A DNA stretch of 64,000 bases, taken from contig CP051234.1 of the NCBI GenBank assembly GCA_017792465.1, positions 374,606 through 438,605 on the forward strand. Reading direction: 5' to 3'. Positions 54,474 to 63,189 of the stretch are shown one piece after another (the stretch's first letter is position 1; every line of letters begins with the position of its first letter). This DNA comes from Filomicrobium sp. (lineage in GTDB: Bacteria; Pseudomonadota; Alphaproteobacteria; Rhizobiales; Hyphomicrobiaceae). The position numbers and the translations under genes were made by a program. Under the pieces are notes generated by a model. It searched no databases. It was given only the letters and a program-made list of their open reading frames with translations, and had not been told where the DNA came from.

Positions 54474-55829
54474 TTATTGGGGTTTGCGGGCCGGCAACGG
54501 CATGTCTCCGGGCGAGACTCGGGGCTGATGCGTTGCTGCTGTGGCAATCGGGTTTTGGTCGGCGGCAGCGGGGTCTTGGTCTTGAGCGGTCGCTTCGGCC
54601 GCGTCGGCGGCTTCGGTCACGACCGGGGTCTCTTCGTTTGAAGACGGTGTGGGCACGGTCGCGACGGGGCTGCGCTTGGTCTTTGCCTGTTTATTTCTTT
54701 CACGCTCGATGCGGCGCCAGTCCGCGACAGCTTGGTTGTGCTCGGCGAGTGTCGTTGAGAATTTATGTCCGCCGGTGCCATCGGCGACGAAATAAATCGC
54801 GTCTGTCGCTGCGGGGTTGAGGACGGCCAATATGGCCTCGCGGCCGGGGTTACAGATCGGCGTCGGCGGCAAGCCCTTGATGGTATATGTGTTGTAGATC
54901 GTCTTTGTTTGGATGTCGGTCTTGGTGATCGAGCGTCCGAGGCTGCCTTTGCCACCGACGATCCCGTAGATGATGGTCGGATCCGATTGCAGGCGCATGC
55001 CCTTGCGTAGCCGGTTCATGAATACGGCTGCCGTCATGGCGCGCTCTTCAGCGACCGCCGTTTCCTTCTCGACGATAGAGGCGAGGATGATTGCTTCATC
55101 CATGCTTTGGATTGGCAGTCCTTCCTGGCGCTTTTCCCATAGACCCTCGATGAAATTCTGCTGTGCCTGGCTCATTCGGTCGAGCACGGCCTGGCGCTGA
55201 GTCCCGCGCTCGTAAGGGTATGTATCCGGCAGGAGGGAGCCTTCGATGGGGATCGCGGAAATTTCGCCGACAAGGTTTTCATCGGCTTGCAGACGGGCGA
55301 CGACCTGCTGGCTGGTGAGGCCTTCGGGGACGGTGACCTTGTATTGGACGGACTTGCCGTTCACCAGCGTGTCGAGGACTTCCTCCATGCTGGACTGCGC
55401 GGCGAGCTTGAACTCGCCGGCCTTCATGTCGAGGCGATCGCCCAACAGGTAGGAGTGGATGAGGTGGTTCACGATGAACGACCAGCGATTGGAAATGATG
55501 CCTTCGGATTCCAGGCGCTTGGCGATTTCGAGCCGACCTTCGCCGCGCGGAATGACGATGGTCCTGTCTTCGGTCAGCGGGCCGGCGGTCGTGTAGTGAT
55601 GCTGGAGTAGGAAGAACGCCATTCCGAACGCCAGGAACACCAGGACCATGGAGGTCAGGACGGAGCTGAAAAAGCGGACCCATCTGCTGAAGCTGCCGGT
55701 CTCGCGGCGTTTGCGACGGCCTTTGGGGCGCGCAGGCGCGCGGGAAGGCTCCAGCATCTCGGCTGGACTGCGCGGACGGATCGCGCGTTGCGGATCTGGC
55801 AGTTCAGGCTCCAGGCGGCGCACGCTCAT
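54474..55829 (-). CDS. mltG: Endolytic murein transglycosylase MltG
   Basis: A 451-residue membrane-anchored enzyme that cuts nascent glycan strands and sets chain length. A basic cytoplasmic N-terminus (about 1-50) precedes one helix (about 53-75). A LysM-like segment then leads to the YceG domain with the catalytic Glu254 in ASIVEKET, and MRLQSDPTIIYG and KGLPPTPICNPG are hallmarks. The C-terminal 80 residues (TKRSPVATV..., rich in Ala, Glu, Thr and Pro) are an extra, probably disordered periplasmic tail. GAGGA precedes the ATG. It lies downstream of fabF, the usual order. Confidence 0.95.
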   Translation of the reverse strand: MSVRRLEPELPDPQRAIRPRSPAEMLEPSRAPARPKGRRKRRETGSFSRWVRFFSSVLTSMVLVFLAFGMAFFLLQHHYTTAGPLTEDRTIVIPRGEGRLEIAKRLESEGIISNRWSFIVNHLIHSYLLGDRLDMKAGEFKLAAQSSMEEVLDTLVNGKSVQYKVTVPEGLTSQQVVARLQADENLVGEISAIPIEGSLLPDTYPYERGTQRQAVLDRMSQAQQNFIEGLWEKRQEGLPIQSMDEAIILASIVEKETAVAEERAMTAAVFMNRLRKGMRLQSDPTIIYGIVGGKGSLGRSITKTDIQTKTIYNTYTIKGLPPTPICNPGREAILAVLNPAATDAIYFVADGTGGHKFSTTLAEHNQAVADWRRIERERNKQAKTKRSPVATVPTPSSNEETPVVTEAADAAEATAQDQDPAAADQNPIATAATHQPRVSPGDMPLPARKPQ

Positions 55830-56258
55830 GAGTGTCGTCCTCGAAGTTCTTATCGGCAGTGCTATTCACTGGGTGGCGAATCGAAACCGGGCGCTCACCC
55901 AGTGCCTTTTTTATATTCGGTCCTATACCCGGCAGACAGCCTGCTGGCGGTTTTCTCACCAGTTTGCCTCGTCTGAGGCAACGGCCAGGCCGAATTCTTG
56001 GCGGTCCTGGCGGCCAACGCGGAACGAAGCAACGCAGGGCGCAGCCGATGACGAAGCGTCGTGCGTTGTGCTTCAGGCCGTCAATTGGGGAGGATTGGAG
56101 CGCGAGAATTCCGGCATCAAAAAGGCATTGTTTGCAGCGTTTATCACAGTGAAGCCAAAAGGGACCTTCTGAGGCCGGCAAGTCGCGCGCGCAAGCCGGT
56201 TACGGCGATAGAAATCGCCGGTTTGGCCCGTGCAAAGTTGTAGGATCGACCGGGCGGA
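55830..56258. other. Intergenic region mltG / fabF
   Basis: 429 bp between the fabF stop and the mltG start on the minus strand. A small perfect hairpin, CGGCGA/TCGCCG (56203-56220), lies 39 bp after fabF. No gene is supported; a plus-strand frame through here is a shadow. Confidence 0.45.
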
Positions 56259-57521
56259 TTATTCGACCCGGCGCAGGACCAGCGAAGCGTTGGTGCCGCC
56301 GAAGCCGAACGAGTTCGACAACACCGTGTTGATTTCGGTCTTGCGCGCTTCGTGGGCGACCAGGTTGATTGGCGTGTCGACGGAAGGGTTGTCGAGGTTC
56401 AGCGTTGGCGGGGCGATGTTGTCGCGGATTGCCAGCGTCGAGAAGATCGCTTCGACGGCGCCTGCAGCGCCGAGAAGGTGGCCGATTGCCGACTTCGTCG
56501 ACGACATGCACAGCTTGGCGCTGGTGTTGCCGAACAGGCGTTCGACGGCGCCCAATTCGATCTCATCCCCCATGGGCGTCGATGTGCCGTGGGCGTTGAT
56601 GTAATCGATTTCGCCGGCGTCGATTTCTGCGCGTTTCAATGCCGCCTTCATGCAGCGGAAGGCGCCGTCGCCGTCTTCGGCAGGGGCGGTGATGTGATAG
56701 GCGTCACCCGATAGGCCGTAGCCGATAATCTCAGCGTAGATGCGGGCGCCGCGGGCTTTGGCGTGTTCGTAATCTTCAAGCACCACGATACCGGCACCTT
56801 CGCCGATGACGAAGCCGTCACGGTCTTTGTCGTAGGGGCGCGAGGCGCGCTGCGGATCGTCGTTGAAGTTGGTCGACAAGGCGCGGCAGGCGGCAAATCC
56901 AGCCAATGCGATGCGGCAGATGGGGCTTTCCGTACCGCCGGCGACCATGACTTCGGCATCGCCGAGCTGGATCAAGCGGGCGGCATCGCCAATCGCGTGA
57001 GCGCCCGTCGAGCAGGCCGTGACGACGGCGTGGTTGGGGCCTTTGAGTTTGTGGCGGATGGAAACGTAGCCGGACGCGAGGTTGATCAGGCGGCCGGGAA
57101 TGAAGAACGGGCTAATGCGCCGTGGGCCTTTTTCCTTCAGCAGGATCGAGGTGTCGGCAATGCCGCTCAGACCGCCGATGCCCGAACCGATCAGGACGCC
57201 GGTGCGTTCCTGCTTGTCCTGGGTGTCGGCCTTGTAGCCGGAATCGGCAATCGCCTGGTCGGCTGCGGCCAGTGCGTAGGTGATGAAGGCATCGACCTTG
57301 CGCTGCTCTTTGGGCTCCATCCAGTCGTCAGGATTGAACAAGCCTTCGGAAGTTTCGCCACGGGGCACGAAGCAAGCGATCTGCGAAGCAATGTCGTTGA
57401 CTTCAAATTCCTCGACACGGCGAGCGCCGTTCTTTCCGGCGAGCAGCCGGCTCCAGCTTGCTTCCACACCGCAGCCAAGTGGAGTTACGAGACCCAGTCC
57501 GGTAATGACGACGCGGCGCAT
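56259..57521 (-). CDS. fabF: Beta-ketoacyl-ACP synthase II
   Basis: A 420-residue condensing enzyme elongating acyl-ACP with malonyl-ACP. The Cys-His-His triad is visible: nucleophile Cys170 in VVTACSTGAHA, the His in YINAHGTSTP, and the His in STKSAIGHLLGAAGAVE. The N-terminal RRVVITGLGLVTPLG is typical. AAGGAAAGGAAG precedes the ATG. It is part of the minus-strand run fabD, fabG, acpP, fabF, mltG. Confidence 0.97.
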   Translation of the reverse strand: MRRVVITGLGLVTPLGCGVEASWSRLLAGKNGARRVEEFEVNDIASQIACFVPRGETSEGLFNPDDWMEPKEQRKVDAFITYALAAADQAIADSGYKADTQDKQERTGVLIGSGIGGLSGIADTSILLKEKGPRRISPFFIPGRLINLASGYVSIRHKLKGPNHAVVTACSTGAHAIGDAARLIQLGDAEVMVAGGTESPICRIALAGFAACRALSTNFNDDPQRASRPYDKDRDGFVIGEGAGIVVLEDYEHAKARGARIYAEIIGYGLSGDAYHITAPAEDGDGAFRCMKAALKRAEIDAGEIDYINAHGTSTPMGDEIELGAVERLFGNTSAKLCMSSTKSAIGHLLGAAGAVEAIFSTLAIRDNIAPPTLNLDNPSVDTPINLVAHEARKTEINTVLSNSFGFGGTNASLVLRRVE

Positions 57522-57691
57522 GGCTTCCTTTCCTTAAGAGCTGGGTTCGGGCGCCCGCTGTCGCGGAGCGCGCCCGAAGCCGGGGTCAATGACGTACTGC
57601 GCACAGTCTTTGTGGCGCGGTATCCTGACCATTGCAGACGTCCCTGGCGTAGTCGCGATGGACAAGCGCCGGGGATGGATTCAATACAGAA

Positions 57692-57928
57692 TCAGGCTGC
57701 GTTCTTTTCAAGGAATTTGACAGCGTCACCGACGGTCAGAATGTGCTCTGCAGCGTCGTCGGGAATTTCGCAGCCGAATTCTTCTTCGAAAGCCATGACC
57801 AGTTCGACCGTATCAAGGCTGTCTGCGCCCAGGTCGTCGATGAAGCTGGCCGATTCGGTGACCTTTTCTGCTTCGACGCCAAGGTGCTCGACCACGATTT
57901 TCTTCACGCGCTCTGCGACTTCGCTCAT
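57692..57928 (-). CDS. acpP: Acyl carrier protein
   Basis: A 78-residue acidic carrier. Ser37 in GADSLD is the phosphopantetheine attachment site, and the surrounding [23 protein letters not shown] is canonical. I start it at the ATG at 57928 ([11 protein letters not shown]), with GAGGA 11 nt upstream, rather than seven codons earlier. Intergenic gaps of 170 bp to fabF and 312 bp to fabG suggest it has its own promoter, consistent with the high expression expected. Confidence 0.97.
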   Translation of the reverse strand: MSEVAERVKKIVVEHLGVEAEKVTESASFIDDLGADSLDTVELVMAFEEEFGCEIPDDAAEHILTVGDAVKFLEKNAA

Positions 57929-58240
57929 TTGTTTCTCGTCCTCTTTCATCAGTTTGACGGTTCTTTTGGAACCGAACGGCTCCTACAAACTCGTTAAATC
58001 CCCCGATCAGCCGATCTGCAGAGCGCAACCCGTTTCAAGGCGGCCGTGAGTCTGTGGGCTTGCGGGCATTTCCATCATCGCAGGTTTTACGAGAAATCTC
58101 GCGAATTTTCGATGATGGAGCGTTGGCTCGTTAACACACTTCATAAGGCTTGGCCAGTTGGTGCGCAATCATGCGGCAATGCTTGCAAAGCCGCTTGTGC
58201 AGGGCGTCATAGGCTGATCACAGCGTTAATTCTTACTCCC
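57929..58240. other. acpP upstream region with structured inverted repeat
   Basis: 312 bp between fabG and acpP on the minus strand, probably carrying the acpP promoter. It contains the inverted repeat at 58072-58118 and a CGAAAATTC motif. No gene seen. Confidence 0.5.
58072..58118 (-). repeat. Nested inverted repeat upstream of acpP
   Basis: Outer arms CCATCATCG (58072-58080) and CGATGATGG (58110-58118) are perfect over 9 bp. They enclose a second palindrome, CGAGA-AA-TCTCG (58090-58101). It may fold in the acpP leader or act as a processing or binding site. Confidence 0.5.
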
Positions 58241-58993
58241 CTAGACCATCGCCATGCCACCGTTAACGTGGAGCGTCTGGCCGGTCATGTAGCCGCCTGC
58301 TGCGCTTGCGAGATAAAGTGCAGCCGCGGCGATGTCGTCGGCCTCGCCGAAGCGCTGGGCCGGAATCATCTTTGAGATTTCCTCAGTTTGTTTTTCGTTC
58401 AAGGCGGCGGTCATGTCCGTCTTGATGAATCCAGGTGCAATGCAGTTGGCCGTGATACCGCGCGAAGCGACTTCGCGGGCCAGCGATTTGGTCATACCGA
58501 TCATGCCGGATTTCGATGCAGCATAGTTGCCCTGGCCGGGATTGCCAAAGACGCCTGAGACCGAAGAAATGTTGATAATCCGGCCGAACCCTGAGCGATT
58601 TCGCATCATGTGGCGTGAGGCGGCGCGCATCAGCATGAAAGTGGCGGTGAGGTTGACGGCGATGACGTCGTCCCACTCCTCGTCCTTCATCACCATAAAC
58701 AGGTTATCGCGGGTGAGACCGGCGTTGTTGACGATGACGTCGAGGCGGCCCATGGCGGATACGGCTTCGTCAACGAGTTTTCCGACGGCTTCGCGGCTGG
58801 CCAGATCGCACGGCAGGACGTGAACGCGATCACCCAATTCGGCGGCCAGTTCGTCGAGCTTGTCTTTGCGGCGGCCTGAAATGGCAACGGTTGCGCCGGC
58901 TTGATGGAAGGCTTTGGCGATGGCGCCGCCGATTCCGCCTGTGGCTCCCGTAACCAGGGCGTTCTTGCCGGTTAGGTCAAACATCTCGTTCAT
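58241..58993 (-). CDS. fabG: 3-oxoacyl-ACP reductase
   Basis: A 250-residue SDR enzyme reducing beta-ketoacyl-ACP with NADPH. The cofactor motif TGATGGIGGAIA (15-26) is present. The NNAG motif (89-92) and the catalytic Ser144, Tyr157 and Lys161 (NYAASKSG) are also present. AAGGAAAG precedes the ATG. It starts 56 bp downstream of fabD on the same strand. It completes the fatty acid elongation set with fabD, acpP and fabF. Confidence 0.97.
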   Translation of the reverse strand: MNEMFDLTGKNALVTGATGGIGGAIAKAFHQAGATVAISGRRKDKLDELAAELGDRVHVLPCDLASREAVGKLVDEAVSAMGRLDVIVNNAGLTRDNLFMVMKDEEWDDVIAVNLTATFMLMRAASRHMMRNRSGFGRIINISSVSGVFGNPGQGNYAASKSGMIGMTKSLAREVASRGITANCIAPGFIKTDMTAALNEKQTEEISKMIPAQRFGEADDIAAAALYLASAAGGYMTGQTLHVNGGMAMV

Positions 58994-59049
58994 GATCTTT
59001 CCTTGTCTGGTCCCGATTGGGCCGCTGCCCCTGGCGTCTTGCTCGATGA

Positions 59050-59997
59050 TCAGCTGGTAAGGGCGGCGGCGTGGGCCTCGATATCTGCCGGGGTCCCGAT
59101 GCTGGCAGAGTTCAGCGCTTTGGAGGTGCGCTTGACGAGGCCGGCGAGGACTTTTCCTGAACCGATTTCATAGACGTCCGTGATGCCGTTGTCTGTCATG
59201 TAAAGAACACTCTCGCGCCAGCGCACGGTGCCTGTGACCTGTTCCACAAGGCGTTTTGCGATTTCGGCCGGGTCTGAGATTGGGGCTGCCAATACGTTGC
59301 AGATAACAGGCACGACTGGCGTCTTGATCTCAACCTTCGAGAGAGCATCCGCCATCGCATCGGCGGCAGGTTGCATCAGCGCACAATGGAAAGGTGCGGA
59401 GACGGGCAGCGGGACGGCGCGGCGGACACCGTGGGCCTTACCGACTTCGGCGACGCGGTCGATCGCGCTCTTATGGCCGGAAAGGACGATTTGGGTGGGG
59501 TCGTTATCGTTGGCGACCTGGCAGACATCGCCCTGGGCGGCCTCTTCAGCGACTTTGAGGGCCGTTTCATAGTTGACGCCTAGCAGGGCAGCCATAGCGC
59601 CTTCACCGACCGGTACGGCCTTCTGCATAGCCTGCCCGCGCAATTTAAGGAGTTTGGCGGCATCGGTGATCGACAGGGCTCCGGCGGCAGCAAGGGCGGA
59701 ATATTCGCCCAATGAGTGTCCGGCGACGAATTTGGCGCTTTTGGCTAGGTCAAGCCCGTGCTCGTTTTCGAGGACGCGCATGACGGCCAAAGAGACGGCC
59801 ATCAGCGCCGGCTGGGCGTTTTCGGTCAAAGTCAGGGTGTCTTTGGGACCTTCCCACATGATCGTCGAAAGCTTCTGGCCGAGTGCGGCGTCGACTTCTT
59901 CGAAGACCTGGCGTGCGCTCGCAAATTCCTTTGCCAGCTCTGCGCCCATGCCAACGTCTTGACTGCCTTGACCTGGAAATACAAATGCCGTGCTCAT
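59050..59997 (-). CDS. fabD: Malonyl-CoA:ACP transacylase
   Basis: A 315-residue enzyme loading malonate onto ACP. The N-terminal FVFPGQGSQ is present. The nucleophile Ser95 in VAGHSLGEYS and the catalytic His in SAPFHCALM are also present. AAAAAGGG lies just before the ATG. It is first of the fab run, divergent from rpsF across a 444-bp region. An imperfect terminator-like hairpin with a run of T's lies about 20 nt before its start. Confidence 0.96.
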   Translation of the reverse strand: MSTAFVFPGQGSQDVGMGAELAKEFASARQVFEEVDAALGQKLSTIMWEGPKDTLTLTENAQPALMAVSLAVMRVLENEHGLDLAKSAKFVAGHSLGEYSALAAAGALSITDAAKLLKLRGQAMQKAVPVGEGAMAALLGVNYETALKVAEEAAQGDVCQVANDNDPTQIVLSGHKSAIDRVAEVGKAHGVRRAVPLPVSAPFHCALMQPAADAMADALSKVEIKTPVVPVICNVLAAPISDPAEIAKRLVEQVTGTVRWRESVLYMTDNGITDVYEIGSGKVLAGLVKRTSKALNSASIGTPADIEAHAAALTS

Positions 59998-60441
59998 TTT
60001 GCCCTTTTTAATGCAAAAAAACGCCGTTGCGGGGTTGGTGGCAGCGGCAAGAGCACAGCTTGGCGCATCAAGTCAAGCAGGAGGCTGGTTTTTGGACTAG
60101 TACTGAAGTTGCGGGCCACATGCTCTGAGGGCAAAGAGAATGGGCTGCGCGGAATGTTCTCAGCGGCCAATTCCTGCTTGCGTCCCGGCAAAATCAGGGT
60201 ATAAGACCCGCTTCCCGTCCGGTTGAAGGCTGAACGGAAGATCTCATGGCTGTGTCTGCTGCTGTCTTTGGCCGCAGGGCGAAATGAGAAGAGCAATTGG
60301 CTCGTCTTCCCGTGTCTTCGCTCTCGTGGGTATCCTGGTGGGCCTTTCTCCACCTGATAGCAAGTTTCTGCTGTTGGGTGCCAGGTCTGCAAGGGGCTAT
60401 GCGCCGGGCGAACATTTGAAAGAAGAGAAAGGCAAGCACAC
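59998..60441. other. Divergent promoter region fabD / rpsF
   Basis: 444 bp. It should contain both promoters and the leader of the S6 operon. I could not identify the known S6:S18 binding motif with confidence. The fabD leader hairpin is at 60015-60048. No gene is supported. Confidence 0.5.
60015..60048 (-). terminator. Terminator-like hairpin in fabD leader
   Basis: On the minus strand GCCGCTGC pairs with GCAACGGC (one C-A mismatch) and is followed by G then seven T's. It ends about 18 nt before the fabD ATG. There is no upstream minus-strand gene within 4 kb, so attenuation or chance are the options. Confidence 0.35.
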
Positions 60442-60909
60442 ATGCCGCTTTATGAGCATGTCTTCCTTGCGCGCCAGGACGCGTCGGGAGCACAGGTCGA
60501 GCAACTGACCAAAGAATTCACCGATATTCTGAACGAAGCTGGCGGCAAAGTCGTCCGTTCGGAATATTGGGGCCTCAAGTCGCTCGCTTACAAGATCAAG
60601 AAATCGCGCAAAGCCCATTACACGATGCTCAACATCGACGCGCCGCCGGCTGCCCTCGATGAAATGGAGCGCCGCATGCGTCTTTCCACCGACATCATCC
60701 GTTTCATGACCATCCGCGTCGATGAGCATGAGGCCGAGCAGTCGGTCATGATGCGTAAGCAGGATCGCGACGAGCGTGGCGGACGTGGTGGTCCGCGCGG
60801 TGGCGATCGCGGCGATCGTCGTGGCGGCGGCCCTCGTGGTCCGCGCGGCCCGCGTCCGGACCGTCCGGATCGCGGTGATCGTGACAGCCAGCCATCAGCG
60901 GGAGCATAA
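60442..60909 (+). CDS. rpsF: 30S ribosomal protein S6
   Basis: A 155-residue protein. Residues 1-100 form the S6 fold ([57 protein letters not shown]). The last 50 or so residues are an Arg/Gly/Asp/Pro-rich low-complexity tail with RGG repeats ([15 protein letters not shown]), longer than in E. coli. S6 binds 16S rRNA with S18, whose gene follows 3 bp later. It is first in rpsF-rpsR-DUF2232-rplI. Confidence 0.97.
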   Translation: MPLYEHVFLARQDASGAQVEQLTKEFTDILNEAGGKVVRSEYWGLKSLAYKIKKSRKAHYTMLNIDAPPAALDEMERRMRLSTDIIRFMTIRVDEHEAEQSVMMRKQDRDERGGRGGPRGGDRGDRRGGGPRGPRGPRPDRPDRGDRDSQPSAGA

Positions 60910-60912
60910 TCG

Positions 60913-61149
60913 ATGTCAGCAGCACCTCGCCGTCCGTTCAATCGCCGCCGTAAGACGTGTCCGTTCTCGGGCGATAACGCTCCAAAGATCGACTACAAGG
61001 ACGTTCGCCTGCTTGGCCGTTATGTGTCCGAGCGCGGCAAGATCGTTCCAAGCCGCATCACGGCAGTTTCGGCCAAGAAGCAGCGCGAACTCGCACGTGC
61101 GATCAAGCGCGCACGCTTCCTCGGGCTTCTGCCTTACGTGATCAGCTAA
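60913..61149 (+). CDS. rpsR: 30S ribosomal protein S18
   Basis: A 78-residue basic protein. [35 protein letters not shown] and the ending [15 protein letters not shown] are canonical. The length is standard. It starts 3 bp after the rpsF stop, so translation is coupled. S18 pairs with S6 in the central domain of the small subunit. Confidence 0.98.
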   Translation: MSAAPRRPFNRRRKTCPFSGDNAPKIDYKDVRLLGRYVSERGKIVPSRITAVSAKKQRELARAIKRARFLGLLPYVIS

Positions 61150-61161
61150 TTCGAATTGCAG

Positions 61162-61191
61162 CCGGCGGTTTGCGTCATTGCGGGCCGCCGG
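61162..61191 (+). repeat. Hairpin after rpsR
   Basis: CCGGCGG (61162-61168) and CCGCCGG (61185-61191) form a 7-bp stem. Only a weak T stretch follows, so it may be a partial terminator or processing site within the S6 operon. Confidence 0.45.
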
Positions 61192-61284
61192 TTGGATAGA
61201 CCTCTCAATGGTTGGGTTGAAGTCTGCCAGTAGTTGGCAGGGTGTCAGCTCTAACCGCGCAAAACGCGGGACAGCTTTTCGACT

Positions 61285-62277
61285 ATGAACAAGCCATTCC
61301 TATTTGGCATCGGCGCCGGGCTTATCGCCTTTGTTGCTTTGATGTCGGTGACGTCAGGCCCAGCGCCCCTGCAGTTCATCATGCTGCTGCTGGCGCCGCT
61401 GCCGGTCTATCTGGCGGGCATGCGGTATGGCTGGCCGGCTGCCGCGATTGCGGCTTTGACGGGCGGTATCGCGATTACGCTACTAGGTGGCGCGGTTGTC
61501 GGTTTGATCTTGGCCGGCAGCCAGTTCGGACCTCCTGTTCTCCTCACATATCTGGCTCTTCTCAACCGGGCGACGCCGTCGCCTGACGGTCAGGGTGCTG
61601 TTGTCGAGTGGTATCCGATCGGTCGCATCGTTTTGTGGGCGGCGGGTCTTGGTACGGCTTTGACAGTGCTTTTGCTTCTGCTGCTGGGCGCGGACAGCCA
61701 GACGGTTCATACCAATCTGGAAAAGATCCTCGGAGAGGCGTTCAAGCAGGCATTTGAACAGCAATCGAGCGGCGGCGAAAAGATCCCCGATGAGCATCTG
61801 AAATCGATGACGAATGTCGCGGTGGCGCTGCTTCCGGCGGCGTCAGGGATGCTGATTTCTGCGGTCATCCTGTTCGATCTGTGGCTCTCTGCGCGGATCA
61901 TTCTGGCGACCGGTTTTCTGGCGCGGCCGTGGCCGGATTTGACGGCGATCACTTATCCTTCGATCGCGCCGCTGTTGCTGGCTGCGAGCATCGCTTTGAC
62001 GGCTGTTTTGAGTGGTTTTGCCGGGATGGCGGCGTCCGCGGCCTCGGGCGCGATGTTCTTTGCCTACGTCCTTTTGGGGCTGGCGATCATTCACTACGTC
62101 ACGCGTGGCAGCGCCTGGCGGTTTGTGATCCTTTGGGCGCTTTATTTGGGGCTCATCGTCTTCAATACGGCGCTGTCTCTAGTCGTTGCGATGATCGGCC
62201 TTGCCGAGCCGTTTTCGCCTCTGCGGCGCGATTTCATGAAGCCTCCCGACAATGACGGTTCCGACGACACGAGCTAG
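61285..62277 (+). CDS. DUF2232 family membrane protein
   Basis: A 330-residue protein with about eight hydrophobic helices, typical of the DUF2232 (YybS-like) family. That family sits between rpsR and rplI in many alphaproteobacteria. The N-terminus (MNKPFLFGIGAGLIAFVALM) and the pattern PLPVYLAGMRYGWPAAAIAALTGG are in keeping. A soluble stretch (about 140-175, EQQSSGGEKIPDEHLKS) lies between the helices. The function is unknown; an S-component-like or membrane-remodelling role has been suggested only by fold. Same strand as its neighbours. Confidence 0.88.
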   Translation: MNKPFLFGIGAGLIAFVALMSVTSGPAPLQFIMLLLAPLPVYLAGMRYGWPAAAIAALTGGIAITLLGGAVVGLILAGSQFGPPVLLTYLALLNRATPSPDGQGAVVEWYPIGRIVLWAAGLGTALTVLLLLLLGADSQTVHTNLEKILGEAFKQAFEQQSSGGEKIPDEHLKSMTNVAVALLPAASGMLISAVILFDLWLSARIILATGFLARPWPDLTAITYPSIAPLLLAASIALTAVLSGFAGMAASAASGAMFFAYVLLGLAIIHYVTRGSAWRFVILWALYLGLIVFNTALSLVVAMIGLAEPFSPLRRDFMKPPDNDGSDDTS

Positions 62278-62381
62278 GCCGGCCAGGCTGCTGGGATCCC
62301 AGCAAGATTTCGATTTTCCAATTGCGGCAGTTGTCGCTTTTCACAAATGCAACTTGAAACATAAAAAGACGGAGTATCCCA

Positions 62382-62987
62382 ATGCAGGTCATTCTTCTGG
62401 AGCGTATCGGTCACCTTGGCCAGATGGGCGATGTGGTCAACGTGAAGAACGGTTATGCGCGCAACTACCTGTTGCCGCAGAAAAAGGCGCTGCGCGCGAC
62501 AGATGCGAATATCGCTTATTTCGAAACTCAGCGCGTGCAGCTCGAAGCCAACAACCTTGAGCGCAAGAACGAAGCTGAAGCGGTTGGCGAGAAGCTCAAC
62601 GGTCAGACGTTCGTTGCCATCCGTCAGGCCGGTGACACGGGCCAGCTATACGGTTCGGTTTCGACGCGCGATATCTCGGATGCGATCACCGAAGGCGGCT
62701 ATTCCGTCGAGCGCCGTCAGGTCGTTTTGAACGCGCCGATCAAGGAACTTGGTCTGCATGAAGTCGACATCACTCTGCACCCTGAAGTCAGCGTCAAAAT
62801 CATCATGAACGTTGCGCGGACCGATGACGAAGCCGAGCGTCAGGCACGCGGCGAAGACGTCACCGTGATCAAGGACGAAGAGCTCGACCTTGAGACCTTC
62901 GATCCGGATGCCGAAGAAGCTGAAGCGACCGATGAGGTTGAAGAAGCCGCTGGCGAAGAAGCTTCCGAAGAAGAGCAAAAAGACTGA
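62382..62987 (+). CDS. rplI: 50S ribosomal protein L9
   Basis: A 201-residue protein with the L9 start [22 protein letters not shown] and [15 protein letters not shown] long central helix and the C-terminal domain ([22 protein letters not shown]) follow. About 45 extra residues at the end are strongly acidic ([20 protein letters not shown]), making it longer than the 149-residue E. coli protein. GGAG precedes the ATG. Followed by a hairpin and dnaB. Confidence 0.97.
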   Translation: MQVILLERIGHLGQMGDVVNVKNGYARNYLLPQKKALRATDANIAYFETQRVQLEANNLERKNEAEAVGEKLNGQTFVAIRQAGDTGQLYGSVSTRDISDAITEGGYSVERRQVVLNAPIKELGLHEVDITLHPEVSVKIIMNVARTDDEAERQARGEDVTVIKDEELDLETFDPDAEEAEATDEVEEAAGEEASEEEQKD

Positions 62988-62996
62988 TTCTGTTTG

Positions 62997-63030
62997 GCTG
63001 GAAGGCCCGTTCTTAAAGGCTTTCCAGCCA
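62997..63030 (+). terminator. Hairpin after rplI
   Basis: GGCTGGAAGGCC (62997-63008) pairs with GGCTTTCCAGCC (63019-63030): 12 bp with one wobble and a 10-nt loop. No T-run follows. Probable end of the S6 operon or a processing hairpin. Confidence 0.55.
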
Positions 63031-63169
63031 GCCGGCTCGTAGCGCCGGTCTGTGGTCCTGTCGCGGCTGAAATTTCGGCTGGCTGTGCATAGCTTGGATA
63101 AGCTTTGCTTGACGAGATCAGAGGCGCTGATTCTCGAATGTGAGAGGCAGCGATTCCAGATACGAGATG

Positions 63170-63189
63170 GGGCATGAAACAACATGCCC
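63170..63189 (+). promoter_or_regulatory. Inverted repeat covering the dnaB start codon
   Basis: GGGCAT (63170-63175) and ATGCCC (63184-63189) are perfect complements with an 8-nt loop. The arm GGGCAT includes the first two bases of the dnaB ATG and adjoins the probable ribosome site (GAGATGG). It could lower initiation. Confidence 0.45.

Noticed and set aside
56763-58049. A 428-codon plus-strand frame across fabF and acpP
   Set aside because: Runs through two certain genes on the other strand and an intergenic region; composition is that of a shadow frame.
60242-60441. S6:S18 autoregulatory RNA motif in the rpsF leader
   Set aside because: The family is known to occur here, but I could not align the conserved loop and stem by eye, so no feature is claimed.
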